From positions 1-13,381 of the forward strand of contig CAZYXR010000077.1 of the NCBI GenBank assembly GCA_964650845.1: a DNA stretch of 13,381 bases. Direction: 5' to 3'. Both the position numbers and the translations under genes were made by a program. Positions within the stretch are counted from its first letter, which is position 1. Every line of letters begins with the position of its first letter. The stretch is from UBA7692 sp964650845 (GTDB taxonomy: Bacteria; Bacteroidota; Bacteroidia; Chitinophagales; LD1). Below the pieces are notes generated by a model. That model did no database searches. It was given only the letters and a program-made list of their open reading frames with translations, and was not told the origin of the DNA. Below are positions 1-7,821 of this stretch, one piece after another.

Positions 1-774
1 TAACTGCAAATTACTTTTTACCGAGGCGGCTATCAAACCTAATGCGGTTGCCTGATTACCCATCATATTGCGATAAATACCAGGTTGCATTTTTGCTGGA
101 GCAACTTCCACCCGCGCTAGTGCGCTCTCTACTGTTTCGCCATAATGGTAGCCAGTTTGCAACACTTTGATGTTGGCATCGCGCAATAAAGCTTTGTTTT
201 CAAATTTTCGGTTTAAGTCATCAATTGTGGTTTTTAAATTCCGGTTGAATAGCCAATACACATAACCCAACACAAACATATTTTTGCTGCGGTCAATACT
301 TTTACCATCTAAGCCCGAATCTTTTAACGCTTCCTTAGTAAGTTTAGTAACGTCAATTTTTTGAAGTTGAAAATTGGCAAGTGTGTCGTCTTCCAATGGA
401 CTTTTATCTAAAGCATAACCGGCAAGTTTTAAGTTTTTACTTTCAAAGCCGGATGTATCAGCAATAACAAGTCCACCTTTCTTTAAATGCCGAAGATTAG
501 TTTTTAAAGCAGCAGCATTCATGGCTACCAATACATCGCAACTATCGCCTGGGCTGTCTATTTCATCGCTACCAAAATGAAGTTGAAAACCAGAAACACC
601 AGGTATGGTACCTTGCGGTGCACGAATCTCGGCAGGAAAATCGGGAAAGGTGGCAATGTCGTTACCAAAAAGCGCAGCATTATTGGTAAACTCTGTACCT
701 GTAAGTTGCATTCCATCACCACTATCGCCAGCAAATTTTATAACAATGTGTGTTTTATTTTCTGAAGCAGACAC
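1..774 (-). CDS. korA: 2-oxoglutarate (2-oxoacid):ferredoxin oxidoreductase, fused gamma-alpha subunit (5' part)
   Basis: Reading the minus strand from 774 gives 258 open codons that run off the left edge, so the gene is partial. The N-terminus carries FAGDSGDGMQ (residues 14-23), then FPDFPAEIRAPQGT and GVSGFQLHFGS, and later LVAMNAAAL. These are hallmarks of the gamma domain of 2-oxoacid:acceptor oxidoreductases. Near the visible end, GNQATALGLIAA marks the start of the pyrimidine-binding alpha domain, so this is the fused gamma-alpha form, normally about 600 residues. With KorB, the family oxidatively decarboxylates 2-oxoglutarate to succinyl-CoA and reduces ferredoxin in the cytoplasm; korB would be expected just beyond the left edge. 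The start is taken as GTG at 774-772, because an in-frame TGA lies at 786-784 and no ATG lies between them; no clear ribosome-binding site is seen. Substrate choice (2-oxoglutarate versus another 2-oxoacid) is inferred from family resemblance. Confidence 0.88.
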   Translation of the reverse strand, partial: MSASENKTHIVIKFAGDSGDGMQLTGTEFTNNAALFGNDIATFPDFPAEIRAPQGTIPGVSGFQLHFGSDEIDSPGDSCDVLVAMNAAALKTNLRHLKKGGLVIADTSGFESKNLKLAGYALDKSPLEDDTLANFQLQKIDVTKLTKEALKDSGLDGKSIDRSKNMFVLGYVYWLFNRNLKTTIDDLNRKFENKALLRDANIKVLQTGYHYGETVESALARVEVAPAKMQPGIYRNMMGNQATALGLIAASVKSNLQL

Positions 775-923
775 TTTAACTATTCAATTATTGAGCCTGC
801 GAATGTAGGAGAGAAAAACGTAATAGAGTTGTAGTATTGAATATTTAGGATTTGAAGATGTTTAAACTTAGGGTTGTAAATAATGCAATTTGGTATTTTA
901 TGAATCCACAAACTAAATTCCAT

Positions 924-931
924 TAGGTTTG
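924..931 (+). promoter_or_regulatory. Bacteroidota -7 element (TAGGTTTG) directly before the PBP gene
   Basis: TAGGTTTG matches the Bacteroidota -7 consensus TAnnTTTG exactly and ends 4 nt before the ATG at 936. If used, transcription would begin at or next to the A of the start codon, giving a leaderless mRNA. No good TTTG -33 element lies 18-21 nt upstream (the nearest TTTG is 889-892, too far), so confidence is modest. The rest of the 161-nt divergent spacer between korA and this gene is AT-rich with no other clear motif. Confidence 0.35.
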
Positions 932-935
932 GGCG

Positions 936-3149
936 ATGAACTTCACAAAAGTTTTTTGGTTAATTTTTATTGTCGGAACAGCAACCGTGTTCGGATTATT
1001 TTATGCACTTTCAAATGATGTGTTTGGCGCTTTACCCACTTTTCAGGAATTAGAAAACCCCGAAAGCAGCTTGGCTACGGAGATAATTTCGACCGATGGC
1101 GTTGTTATTGGAAAATATTATGCGCAAAATAGAAGCAATATAGATTATTCGGGTTTGCCTTTGTGTTTGCGTCAAGCATTGTTAGCCACAGAAGATATAC
1201 GTTTTGAAGACCATCAAGGCGTAGATGTAAAGGCGCTTTTTCGCGCAGTGCTTTCGGGTGGCAGCAAAGGCGGTGGCAGCACCATTACACAGCAATTGGC
1301 AAAAAATCTTTTTCCGCGCGAACGCCTCAATAAGTTTCAATTGATACTACGAAAATTGAAAGAATGGATAATTGCCATTCGTTTGGAACGCTCCTATACC
1401 AAACAAGAGATTTTTGCTATGTATCTAAATACCGTTGAGTTCAGCGACAATGCTTTTGGAATAAAATCGGCAGCAAATACATATTTCGGCAAAACCGTAG
1501 ATTCATTAAAGGTAGAAGAAGCTGCTGTTTTGGTGGGTATGTTGAAAGCACCATATCAATACAACCCGCGTATTCACCCCGAAAATTCTACAAAAAGAAG
1601 AAACACCGTTTTGGCACAAATGAAAAAATACAAATTCTTGTCGCAGCAAGATTTCGACTCGCTAAAATCAAAACCTATTGCGTTAGACTTTCACCCCGAC
1701 ACTCACGAAGACGGTATTGCACCACACTTTCGCGAGTATTTACGACTATGGCTAAAGGGGTGGTTTGCAAAAAACCAGAAACCTGACGGCAGCGTTTATA
1801 ATCTATACAAAGATGGTTTAAAGATATACGTAACGCTTGATTCGCGATTGCAGAAATATGCCGAAGAAGCACAATTGCAACACATGAGCGAATTACAAAA
1901 AACTTTTTTTGAGCATTGGAAAGGCAAAGACCCTTGGAAAGATTTTAAATTAGAATGGGAGGCAGTTTACACGCATTGCGAACGATTCAAATTGATGAAA
2001 GCAGCCGGAATGAATCGTGAAGCCATGGATAAGATAATGAAAACACCGGTGAAGATGAAAGTTTTTGCATACGAGGGCGAAAAAGACACCGTAATGTCGC
2101 CATACGACTCGCTGCGATACTATCGCATGATTTTGCAAAACGGCTTTATGGCAATGGATCCAGCAAGTGGTTTTATACGCGCATGGGCAGGTGGAATCAA
2201 TTACAAACACTTTCAGTTCGACCATGTAAACACAAACACCAAACGGCAAGTAGGCTCCACATTCAAGCCTTTTGTTTATGCCACCGCTATACGCGACAAA
2301 GGCTATTCGCCTTGCATGAAAGTGCCCAATCAAAAAGTAACATTCGAGGCAGGCGACCCACGTTTCGGTTTGCTCGAAGATTGGACACCAAAAAATAGCG
2401 ATGGTGAATATGGCGGCATGTTGAGTTTAAAAGAAGCCCTTGCAAATTCCATCAATACTGTTACTGCATATTTAATGCATGAAATGACTCCACAAGCAGT
2501 TATTCAATTGGCGCGCAGCATGGGCATTACCAGCGATATTCCTGAAGCACCATCAATTTGTTTAGGCGCAGCAGATATTTCGTTGTTTGAAATGGTAGGA
2601 GCTTATGCAACTTTTGCCAACAAAGGCGTTTACACCGAACCTATTTTTGTTACCCGAATAGAAGACAGAAACGGCAATGTGGTAAGCGAATTTTTTGGCC
2701 AAAAACATGAAGTGTTTGACGAAGCCACCAACTACACAATGGTAGAATTGATGCGCGGTGTGGTACAACATGGTACTGGTGTTAGATTGCGCTATCGCTA
2801 TAAAATTCCGGGCGATATTATTGGCAAAACAGGAACTACCTCCAACTATGCCGATGGGTGGTTTATTGGTTGCACCCCCAATTTAGTAGCCGGCAGTTGG
2901 AGCGGCTGCGATGATCGCTACATTCGTTTTCGCAGTATGCAATATGGGCAAGGCGCTACTATGGCATTACCTGTGTGGGCTTATTTCTTTCAACGAGTAA
3001 ATAACGATAGTACAAACTTTAGCAACGAGTTTAACGCAACTACAACTTTTACAACACCCGATGGAGTAAGCTCCCTTGTGTATGATTGCGCAAAATACAA
3101 TCAGCAAGGCGGCACCGGAACAAAAAAAGTGGGCAACGATTTTGATTAA
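936..3149 (+). CDS. mrcA: Class A penicillin-binding protein (PBP1A-type transglycosylase/transpeptidase)
   Basis: A 737-residue bifunctional peptidoglycan synthase that polymerises lipid II and cross-links stem peptides in the periplasm, anchored by one N-terminal membrane helix (about residues 5-25). The GT51 domain shows its motifs in order: TEDIRFEDHQG (85-94, catalytic Glu86), GGSTITQQLAKNLF (113-126), RKLKEWIIAIRLE (139-151) and QEIFAMYLN (157-165). The transpeptidase domain has the three serine-acyltransferase motifs: STFK with nucleophile Ser441 and Lys444, SIN at 505-507, and KTGT at 631-634. Length and domain order are normal for PBP1A, with an inserted region of about 100 residues between the domains (roughly 300-400), common in Bacteroidota. 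The short tail after about 690 is low-complexity. The start is the only ATG before the membrane helix. It is transcribed divergently from korA and convergently with the next gene. All catalytic residues are present, so it should be active. Confidence 0.96.
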   Translation: MNFTKVFWLIFIVGTATVFGLFYALSNDVFGALPTFQELENPESSLATEIISTDGVVIGKYYAQNRSNIDYSGLPLCLRQALLATEDIRFEDHQGVDVKALFRAVLSGGSKGGGSTITQQLAKNLFPRERLNKFQLILRKLKEWIIAIRLERSYTKQEIFAMYLNTVEFSDNAFGIKSAANTYFGKTVDSLKVEEAAVLVGMLKAPYQYNPRIHPENSTKRRNTVLAQMKKYKFLSQQDFDSLKSKPIALDFHPDTHEDGIAPHFREYLRLWLKGWFAKNQKPDGSVYNLYKDGLKIYVTLDSRLQKYAEEAQLQHMSELQKTFFEHWKGKDPWKDFKLEWEAVYTHCERFKLMKAAGMNREAMDKIMKTPVKMKVFAYEGEKDTVMSPYDSLRYYRMILQNGFMAMDPASGFIRAWAGGINYKHFQFDHVNTNTKRQVGSTFKPFVYATAIRDKGYSPCMKVPNQKVTFEAGDPRFGLLEDWTPKNSDGEYGGMLSLKEALANSINTVTAYLMHEMTPQAVIQLARSMGITSDIPEAPSICLGAADISLFEMVGAYATFANKGVYTEPIFVTRIEDRNGNVVSEFFGQKHEVFDEATNYTMVELMRGVVQHGTGVRLRYRYKIPGDIIGKTGTTSNYADGWFIGCTPNLVAGSWSGCDDRYIRFRSMQYGQGATMALPVWAYFFQRVNNDSTNFSNEFNATTTFTTPDGVSSLVYDCAKYNQQGGTGTKKVGNDFD

Positions 3150-3173
3150 AATTGCTGCCCAGCTTCATTTTTT
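3122..3173. terminator. Bidirectional intrinsic terminator between PBP and chalcone-isomerase-like gene
   Basis: Positions 3130-3143 and 3148-3161 form a hairpin: TGGGCA pairs with TGCCCA, then one A/C mismatch, C-G, G.U and five A-T pairs, closed by a GATT tetraloop. On the plus strand it is followed by a six-T run (3168-3173). On the minus strand it is followed by seven T (complement of the A run 3122-3128). The two flanking genes converge here, so one structure can serve both. The PBP stop codon (3147-3149) lies at the loop. Confidence 0.75.
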
Positions 3174-3206
3174 GTTATGTGTGTTTTTTCTACAAATCGT
3201 TTCTTA

Positions 3207-3767
3207 CTACGAACCCAACAATCCTGTTTTCAACTTTGCATCGGCAGGATTGTTACCCAACCAAATTCCGAACAAAGCTGTTTTAAAATCGAGCCCTTGA
3301 ACCACATCTAATTGCTTGCCGTTTCTATAAACTTTAACGCCTTCGGCTGGTAGATAGGTAAGATCATACACATCGCCATCAACAACTTCATTCTGCATAA
3401 AGAGTTTTAAAAATTTATCAATTTTTGCTTGAATAGGAGCCGTGTTTCCGCCAGTAGATTTTTGAAAACCTTCTTTGGTAGATTCTACAAATTTTGCAGA
3501 TGTTATCAAGCCGGATGTGATGGCAATACGCATACTTTGCGCTTCATTAGCTTTGGCAATAGCATTGCCATCTTTGCTTTTTGAAGGTAAATACAAAGCA
3601 CCCACGTAAATACTGAATCCAAATTTTTTGCGAATACCGCCACCATTAAATGTGAGTGTTTTGGCACCAGCTTTAAGGGTTGGTGCAAGTTTTACTCCAT
3701 TAATTTCAACTTGCGCAAAAGTGGTAGCAACCAAAAGCAATAAGGCAACAGTAAGTATGTTTTTCAT
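3207..3767 (-). CDS. Secreted chalcone-isomerase-like protein
   Basis: 186 residues from the ATG at 3767. A longer in-frame start at 3803 (not ATG-preferred, adding a charged 12-residue leader) was rejected because the signal peptide begins at this Met: MKNILTVALLLLVATTFAQ, with probable cleavage after the Ala at about 18. The mature part begins with VEINGVKLAPTL and contains LTFNGGGIRKKFGFSIYVGALYLP and, near the end, FKTALFGIWLGNNPAD. This is the pattern of the bacterial chalcone-isomerase-like family of periplasmic proteins, which keep the plant-enzyme fold but are not known to isomerise chalcones; they are thought to bind hydrophobic ligands. Length is typical. It stands alone: convergent with the PBP on one side and divergent from the unknown gene at 3863 on the other. 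The biochemical role is unknown. Confidence 0.8.
   Translation of the reverse strand: MKNILTVALLLLVATTFAQVEINGVKLAPTLKAGAKTLTFNGGGIRKKFGFSIYVGALYLPSKSKDGNAIAKANEAQSMRIAITSGLITSAKFVESTKEGFQKSTGGNTAPIQAKIDKFLKLFMQNEVVDGDVYDLTYLPAEGVKVYRNGKQLDVVQGLDFKTALFGIWLGNNPADAKLKTGLLGS
3217..3254. repeat. Perfect 10-bp inverted repeat inside the 3' end of the chalcone-isomerase-like gene
   Basis: AACAATCCTG (3217-3226) and CAGGATTGTT (3245-3254) are exact reverse complements separated by 18 nt, in the last codons of the gene at 3207-3767. No T tract follows on the minus strand, so it does not look like a classical terminator. It could act as a 3'-end stabilising stem or be coincidental with the coding repeat. 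Confidence 0.5.
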
Positions 3768-3862
3768 TTTAAATTTTTTTCGTTCAGACACATAGATAAG
3801 CATCCCGTTTAATTCTCACAAAATTTATTTTCGATTTTAGAATTATTGCTTCTTTGCTGTAT

Positions 3863-4600
3863 ATGGACAAAGCACTAAGAAACGAACTGATAATTCTTTA
3901 TCGCGATTCTATCCGCAAGCGTTATGATTTTGAAAGGGTAAAGAAAGACCCGCGCTTACCCAAAAAATTCGATAAAAAAATGGCCGATGAATTGCTGGCT
4001 TTTTTTCTCGATAATCTTTATGCCGAGCCTGCAAAACGCGAGCATTTAGATGCAGCATTTGCCCGCCTTGAGAGCTATACTTCTAACCCCGCAAAAATTT
4101 GGGGTCTGCTGGGCAATCTTACTTCGGCAATATTTAGATTTGGGTTTCATTTTCCAAAGGCAATAAGAGCAGGCATCAAAACTTTAGAAACACACACAGC
4201 GGCATCGAAATTTGAATCGGAATTGATGAAAGCCGCAAAAAAGAAAAAATTCAAATCGCCAATTTCAGATGAGCAATTCATGGAATGTTTGGCAGCAATA
4301 CCTACAAAGCAACTCGAAGACTTTGTTGATGATTTAGGGGCGCTGTTTATGACTATAACCGATAGTGTTTTACTTGAAAAAATCATTTCGATTTTGTATG
4401 ACGTGCATTCGGAAATGAAAGAACAAAAAAACACTTACGACAAACACGACTTAGCCGCAATACAATTAGGCATTGATGTGCTTACTGCCGGCAATGTGCT
4501 AATGAGCAACTATGATGAAGTAACAAAAAAAGAAATTGTGGACTTTGTTTCATACAGCGAGTTGAAGTTTACCAAATCTTTAAAACAACAAAGCTCTTAA
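3863..4600 (+). CDS. Conserved-looking hypothetical protein, helical and soluble
   Basis: 245 residues starting at ATG 3863; an in-frame TTG at 3854 would add three residues but is less likely. I do not recognise the family. The sequence has no signal peptide or membrane helix, is rich in Lys, Glu, Asp and Leu, and reads as mostly alpha-helical with amphipathic segments. It has a basic N-terminal third (DSIRKRYDFERVKKD, then LPKKFDKK), a central FRFGFHFPKAI segment (roughly 90-105) and a second charged half (residues 115-245). Gene-like codon use and the clean fit between two intergenic regions support it being real. It shares a tiny divergent spacer (3768-3862) with the chalcone-isomerase-like gene and ends by overlapping the stop of the gene at 4597-4848. 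No function can be assigned. Confidence 0.8.
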   Translation: MDKALRNELIILYRDSIRKRYDFERVKKDPRLPKKFDKKMADELLAFFLDNLYAEPAKREHLDAAFARLESYTSNPAKIWGLLGNLTSAIFRFGFHFPKAIRAGIKTLETHTAASKFESELMKAAKKKKFKSPISDEQFMECLAAIPTKQLEDFVDDLGALFMTITDSVLLEKIISILYDVHSEMKEQKNTYDKHDLAAIQLGIDVLTAGNVLMSNYDEVTKKEIVDFVSYSELKFTKSLKQQSS

Positions 4601-4848
4601 ATCGCCTTTTGTTTTTTAGCACTTTGCAATGAATAGAAGCCAATACCAATCCAAATTACATTTACAATTGCCGAGGGATAAGCCTGATGAAAATAGGTGT
4701 TTACCATCAGGCAAAAAGCACCTGCAATATTTACGGCTTGATAGTGGAGCGAATTGCCTTCCAGCCTTTTGGTGGAAACCATCATATACGCATAAAGCAC
4801 CAATATTGCTCCAATCCATCCTGTGGCATCTATCATCAGTTTTATCAT
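4597..4848 (-). CDS. Small three-helix inner-membrane protein (CBU_0592-like)
   Basis: 83 residues, almost entirely hydrophobic, with three predicted membrane segments at about 6-24, 36-53 and 58-77. Motifs such as GWIGAILVLYAYMMVSTKRLEG at the start, YQAVNIAGAFCLMVNTYFHQAYPSAIVNVIWIGIGFYS in the middle and a short basic tail fit the small CBU_0592-type membrane family found in many bacteria, whose function is not known. The stop codons of this gene (4597-4599 on the minus strand) and of the convergent unknown gene (4598-4600) interlock in a TTAA palindrome, so the two genes overlap by 4 nt. A near-ideal promoter lies directly upstream. An alternative minus-frame reading starting at 4870 is a frame shadow. 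Confidence is high for the gene and moderate for the family name. Confidence 0.8.
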   Translation of the reverse strand: MIKLMIDATGWIGAILVLYAYMMVSTKRLEGNSLHYQAVNIAGAFCLMVNTYFHQAYPSAIVNVIWIGIGFYSLQSAKKQKAI

Positions 4849-4852
4849 GCCG

Positions 4853-4881
4853 CAAAGCTAATACAAGCAAATGTTCTGCAA
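4853..4881 (-). promoter_or_regulatory. Bacteroidota-type promoter for the small membrane protein
   Basis: On the minus strand TAGCTTTG (4860-4853) matches TAnnTTTG exactly and is preceded by TTG at 4881-4879 with an 18-nt spacer (another TTG at 4884-4882 gives 21 nt). Only four bases (CGGC) separate the -7 box from the ATG at 4848, so the transcript would be essentially leaderless. Confidence 0.5.
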
Positions 4882-4936
4882 CAATAAATTCATAAAATAG
4901 TTAAACACTTCTTTTCTTCGCGCAAGATTACATGGA

Positions 4937-5983
4937 ATGAAAAACGCCACACAAAAAAGTATTGCATTATTGGTTTCGGCAGTGGTTGCTGTGCTATTGT
5001 TTACTATTATTACGTTAATACGATTTTCACTAGATGAATCAATACCACTTTATATTTCAATTATAATTCCATTATTGACTTTTGGCATTACCTACCCGTT
5101 GGTTTACTTTACTGTAGAAGAGTTTATTTATAGAAGAGTGAAACTTATTTATAAAATCATCAACGATTTAAAAACCGGCAAAGATGTATTGAAAGAGAAA
5201 ATGGAAAAAACAAATATTTTAGATGATGTACAAAAACAAGTAATTGAATTTGGCATGAAAAAAAGTGCTGAAATTGAAGAATTAAAAAAATTAGAAAAAT
5301 ACAGAAAAGAATTTCTCGGAAATGTATCGCATGAATTAAAAACACCCATTTTTAATATTCAAGGATATTTAGAAACACTGCTGGATGGCGGGCTTGAAGA
5401 CGAGAAAATTTCGCACGAATATGTAGAGCGTGCAGCAAAAAATGCAGACAGGCTAATTGCCATTGTAGAAGATTTACTACTGATTTCGCAATATGAAGGT
5501 GGCGAATTAACAATAGAGCCCGAGCGTTTCGACATTCACCAGTTATCGAAAGAAGTAATGGATAGCCTAAAAATGCAGGCATCAAATCGGGACATTAGAT
5601 TTCAATTTAAAGAAGAGTGCGATATGCCATTTTTTGTAGAGGCCGACAAAAGTAGAATTTCGCAGGTTTTGTACAATTTGTTTACCAACGCAATAAAATA
5701 CGGCAGAGACCATGGTTATATTTTTGTTGGTTTTTATGTAATGGAAGATAGGCTATTAACCGAGATAAGCGACAATGGAGCAGGAATTGAGAAGGAGCAC
5801 TTAGCCAGACTGTTTGAAAGATTTTACAGAGTAGATAAAGCGCGCTCGCGCGATGGTGGCGGCACTGGGCTTGGCTTATCAATAGTAAAGCACATTATTG
5901 AAGCCCATGGGCACACCGTACACGTGCGCAGCACAGTTGGCATTGGCACTACATTTGGCTTTACATTAAAAAAAGGAAAATAA
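4937..5983 (+). CDS. PhoR-like sensor histidine kinase
   Basis: 348 residues. Two N-terminal membrane helices (about 8-29 and 36-59) are joined by a loop of only about 7 residues, so there is no periplasmic sensing domain; sensing is probably within the membrane or through a partner. A cytoplasmic helical linker (60-120) leads to the dimerisation domain with the H-box FLGNVSHELKTP, phospho-acceptor His132. The ATPase domain has the N-box NLFTNAIKYG (247-256), G1 box DNGAGIE (279-285), F-box FERFYR (293-298) and G2 box GGGTGLGLS (307-315), so it should be catalytically competent. It autophosphorylates and would pass phosphate to a response regulator, but none is encoded nearby, so it is an orphan here. 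It leads a tight four-gene run; the next gene starts 4 nt after its stop. A weak GGA precedes the ATG; no clear TAnnTTTG box is seen in the 88-nt upstream spacer. Confidence 0.93.
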   Translation: MKNATQKSIALLVSAVVAVLLFTIITLIRFSLDESIPLYISIIIPLLTFGITYPLVYFTVEEFIYRRVKLIYKIINDLKTGKDVLKEKMEKTNILDDVQKQVIEFGMKKSAEIEELKKLEKYRKEFLGNVSHELKTPIFNIQGYLETLLDGGLEDEKISHEYVERAAKNADRLIAIVEDLLLISQYEGGELTIEPERFDIHQLSKEVMDSLKMQASNRDIRFQFKEECDMPFFVEADKSRISQVLYNLFTNAIKYGRDHGYIFVGFYVMEDRLLTEISDNGAGIEKEHLARLFERFYRVDKARSRDGGGTGLGLSIVKHIIEAHGHTVHVRSTVGIGTTFGFTLKKGK

Positions 5984-5987
5984 AACA

Positions 5988-7814
5988 ATGACTATTTCAT
6001 TAAAAAAAATTGCTCCGTGGCTATTATTGGTTTACACATTTTTCCTTTGCTATTTAATTACCCAACTTCCATTTCCATTTGATAAGTTCAAAGAACTAAA
6101 TTTTGACATGTTTCCGCGAATGATAGCAGGAATATGCGTTATTACTATTTTATTTATTTATTATCAAAAAACAAATATTGATAGTTACGTAAATAAAGAA
6201 TGGATAGTATTTAATTTATTTATTTTATTGTCATTTAGTAGTCTGTTTATTTTATTTCGGGGAGCTACTTTTGGATTAAATGTACTAACGGGAGATGCCT
6301 ATTTTAATGCAGCAATGGTTGCTAAGTACAAATACTTTAACTCCCTCACAGACTTTAACTATATTCAGCTTTCAACATCGTACCCAGCCTTATACCACTT
6401 TATTCTTGGCAAGTATGCTGCACTGTTTAACATAGAATCTTATACAGCAATTTATCATGGTTATTTTATTACCTTCTGCATTTATTCCATTCCGCTTTTC
6501 TTGCTAATAAAACGAGTGGCGGGAACGACCACAGCCACTGCATTTATTATTTTTTATTTTTTTAATTTCCCGATAGCAAATTTATACAAGCCTTACGAAT
6601 TTATTTCAGCTTGTTTTTTTCTTTTTTGGTGGATATATTTTGTTGAAGAAAAATTTAAGAGTACTAAATTTTCGATAATTGGAGGATTGATTGGTGCAGC
6701 CATTTTTATGACTTATTATTATTGGTTTTTTATTGCGGCAATTTACTTAGCAACAAAGCTAACTTCAGAAATTGCAACAGATAAATCATTTAAAAAAGCA
6801 TTAGAAAACAGAAAAGGAACAATTATTACACTTGCAACAGCAGCAATATTTAGCAGTATTTACTGGATTCCATTGGCAATGGAGTTTTCAAAATTCGGAA
6901 TGGAATCTTTGCAAAACATGTGGATGACTCCGGATATGGCTGAATTCAACTTTCTACACGAAAAATCAATTGTTGTAAATATTATTTTGGGCATTGGGGT
7001 GGCACTTCCATTCTTGTATAAAGACGACAAAGTAATGACTGCCTGTAGATGGCTACTGATAGCATTGACAATTTGGTTTACACTCGGTTATCTCATGTTG
7101 TATTTAAGCAAACCCACCGTAACAAGCAAAATACATTATCTTGCTTATGCAGTTTGCGCACTGAGCTTATTTAATTGGCTATTTAATTTATTTAATTTTA
7201 AATCGTTAGAAATAAAACAAAAAGCAATAGGCATTTTATTTGTTTCGCTATTTATTGTCAGCATTGATAATTTTTTAGAAATAAAAAATCACAGCCTATT
7301 TAAAAATTCGGTTTCTGTACAAATAAACCCTATACAAAAAGATGAGACTGGTATAAAAAAATTCAAAAACAAGGTGTTACTTACCGATAGGCAGCACATA
7401 AATGCTTTAATTCCTGTTCATACTTTTATGAATATCAATGCTCATTTTTCGCACCCTGCTTCTCAATTCAGAAAGAGAATTGCATTCTTGCAAGATTTAC
7501 AACAAATTCAAAACCCTGAGGTACTTGCCTGGTTTCTGGCATACAACAATTTCGACAAAGTAGATTTGGTGTATTTCAGCAACTCCGTATCGCTGACAAT
7601 TTTTGACGACAATTACCCACGGGGGCACAGCACAGTATCCATAAACTTATCAAACAACTTGTTTAACTCGCAATACCTAAAGCCATTTGACCAAATTGAT
7701 GGTGAACAAGGAGTAATTTTTGAATTAATTCCTCCACCTTTCGATGCAAAAAATTCTTTTTCGCAAACTGAAATTGAATTGGCTAATAAATACTCAAAAT
7801 CACAATACAAATAG
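5988..7814 (+). CDS. Polytopic GT-C-type glycosyltransferase, AftA/arabinofuranosyltransferase-like
   Basis: 608 residues with about ten to twelve hydrophobic helices up to residue 430 and a soluble C-terminal domain of about 170 residues, predicted to face the periplasm. This is the layout of GT-C lipid-linked sugar transferases. The first large loop contains LTGDAYFNAAMVAKY with an acidic Asp103 in the position of the GT-C catalytic Asp, then TDFNYIQLSTSYPALYHFILGKYA (121-144), which recalls the N-terminal domain of galactan arabinofuranosyltransferase AftA (GT85) of mycobacteria; a YKPYEF motif follows at 200-205. From this I infer transfer of a sugar from a polyprenyl-phosphate donor to an envelope glycan on the outer face of the inner membrane. 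Substrate is unknown, and the AftA link is from memory of motifs, not a search. It sits 4 nt after the kinase and 7 nt before the TPR gene, so co-expression is likely. Alternatives: another DUF-type GT-C or O-antigen-ligase-like protein. Confidence 0.6.
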   Translation: MTISLKKIAPWLLLVYTFFLCYLITQLPFPFDKFKELNFDMFPRMIAGICVITILFIYYQKTNIDSYVNKEWIVFNLFILLSFSSLFILFRGATFGLNVLTGDAYFNAAMVAKYKYFNSLTDFNYIQLSTSYPALYHFILGKYAALFNIESYTAIYHGYFITFCIYSIPLFLLIKRVAGTTTATAFIIFYFFNFPIANLYKPYEFISACFFLFWWIYFVEEKFKSTKFSIIGGLIGAAIFMTYYYWFFIAAIYLATKLTSEIATDKSFKKALENRKGTIITLATAAIFSSIYWIPLAMEFSKFGMESLQNMWMTPDMAEFNFLHEKSIVVNIILGIGVALPFLYKDDKVMTACRWLLIALTIWFTLGYLMLYLSKPTVTSKIHYLAYAVCALSLFNWLFNLFNFKSLEIKQKAIGILFVSLFIVSIDNFLEIKNHSLFKNSVSVQINPIQKDETGIKKFKNKVLLTDRQHINALIPVHTFMNINAHFSHPASQFRKRIAFLQDLQQIQNPEVLAWFLAYNNFDKVDLVYFSNSVSLTIFDDNYPRGHSTVSINLSNNLFNSQYLKPFDQIDGEQGVIFELIPPPFDAKNSFSQTEIELANKYSKSQYK

Positions 7815-7821
7815 ATTATAA

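Noticed and set aside
1950..2333. Open frame of 127 codons on the minus strand inside the PBP gene
   Set aside because: It is fully antisense to conserved transpeptidase coding sequence and its product has no family features.
3076..3300. 74-codon plus-strand frame bridging the PBP end and the chalcone-isomerase-like gene
   Set aside because: It crosses the bidirectional terminator and overlaps two well-supported genes in other frames.
4616..4895. Extra frames on both strands over the small membrane protein (4616-4870 minus, 4629-4895 plus)
   Set aside because: The minus frame at 4597-4848 has a coherent three-helix pattern, promoter and start; the others are compositionally random.
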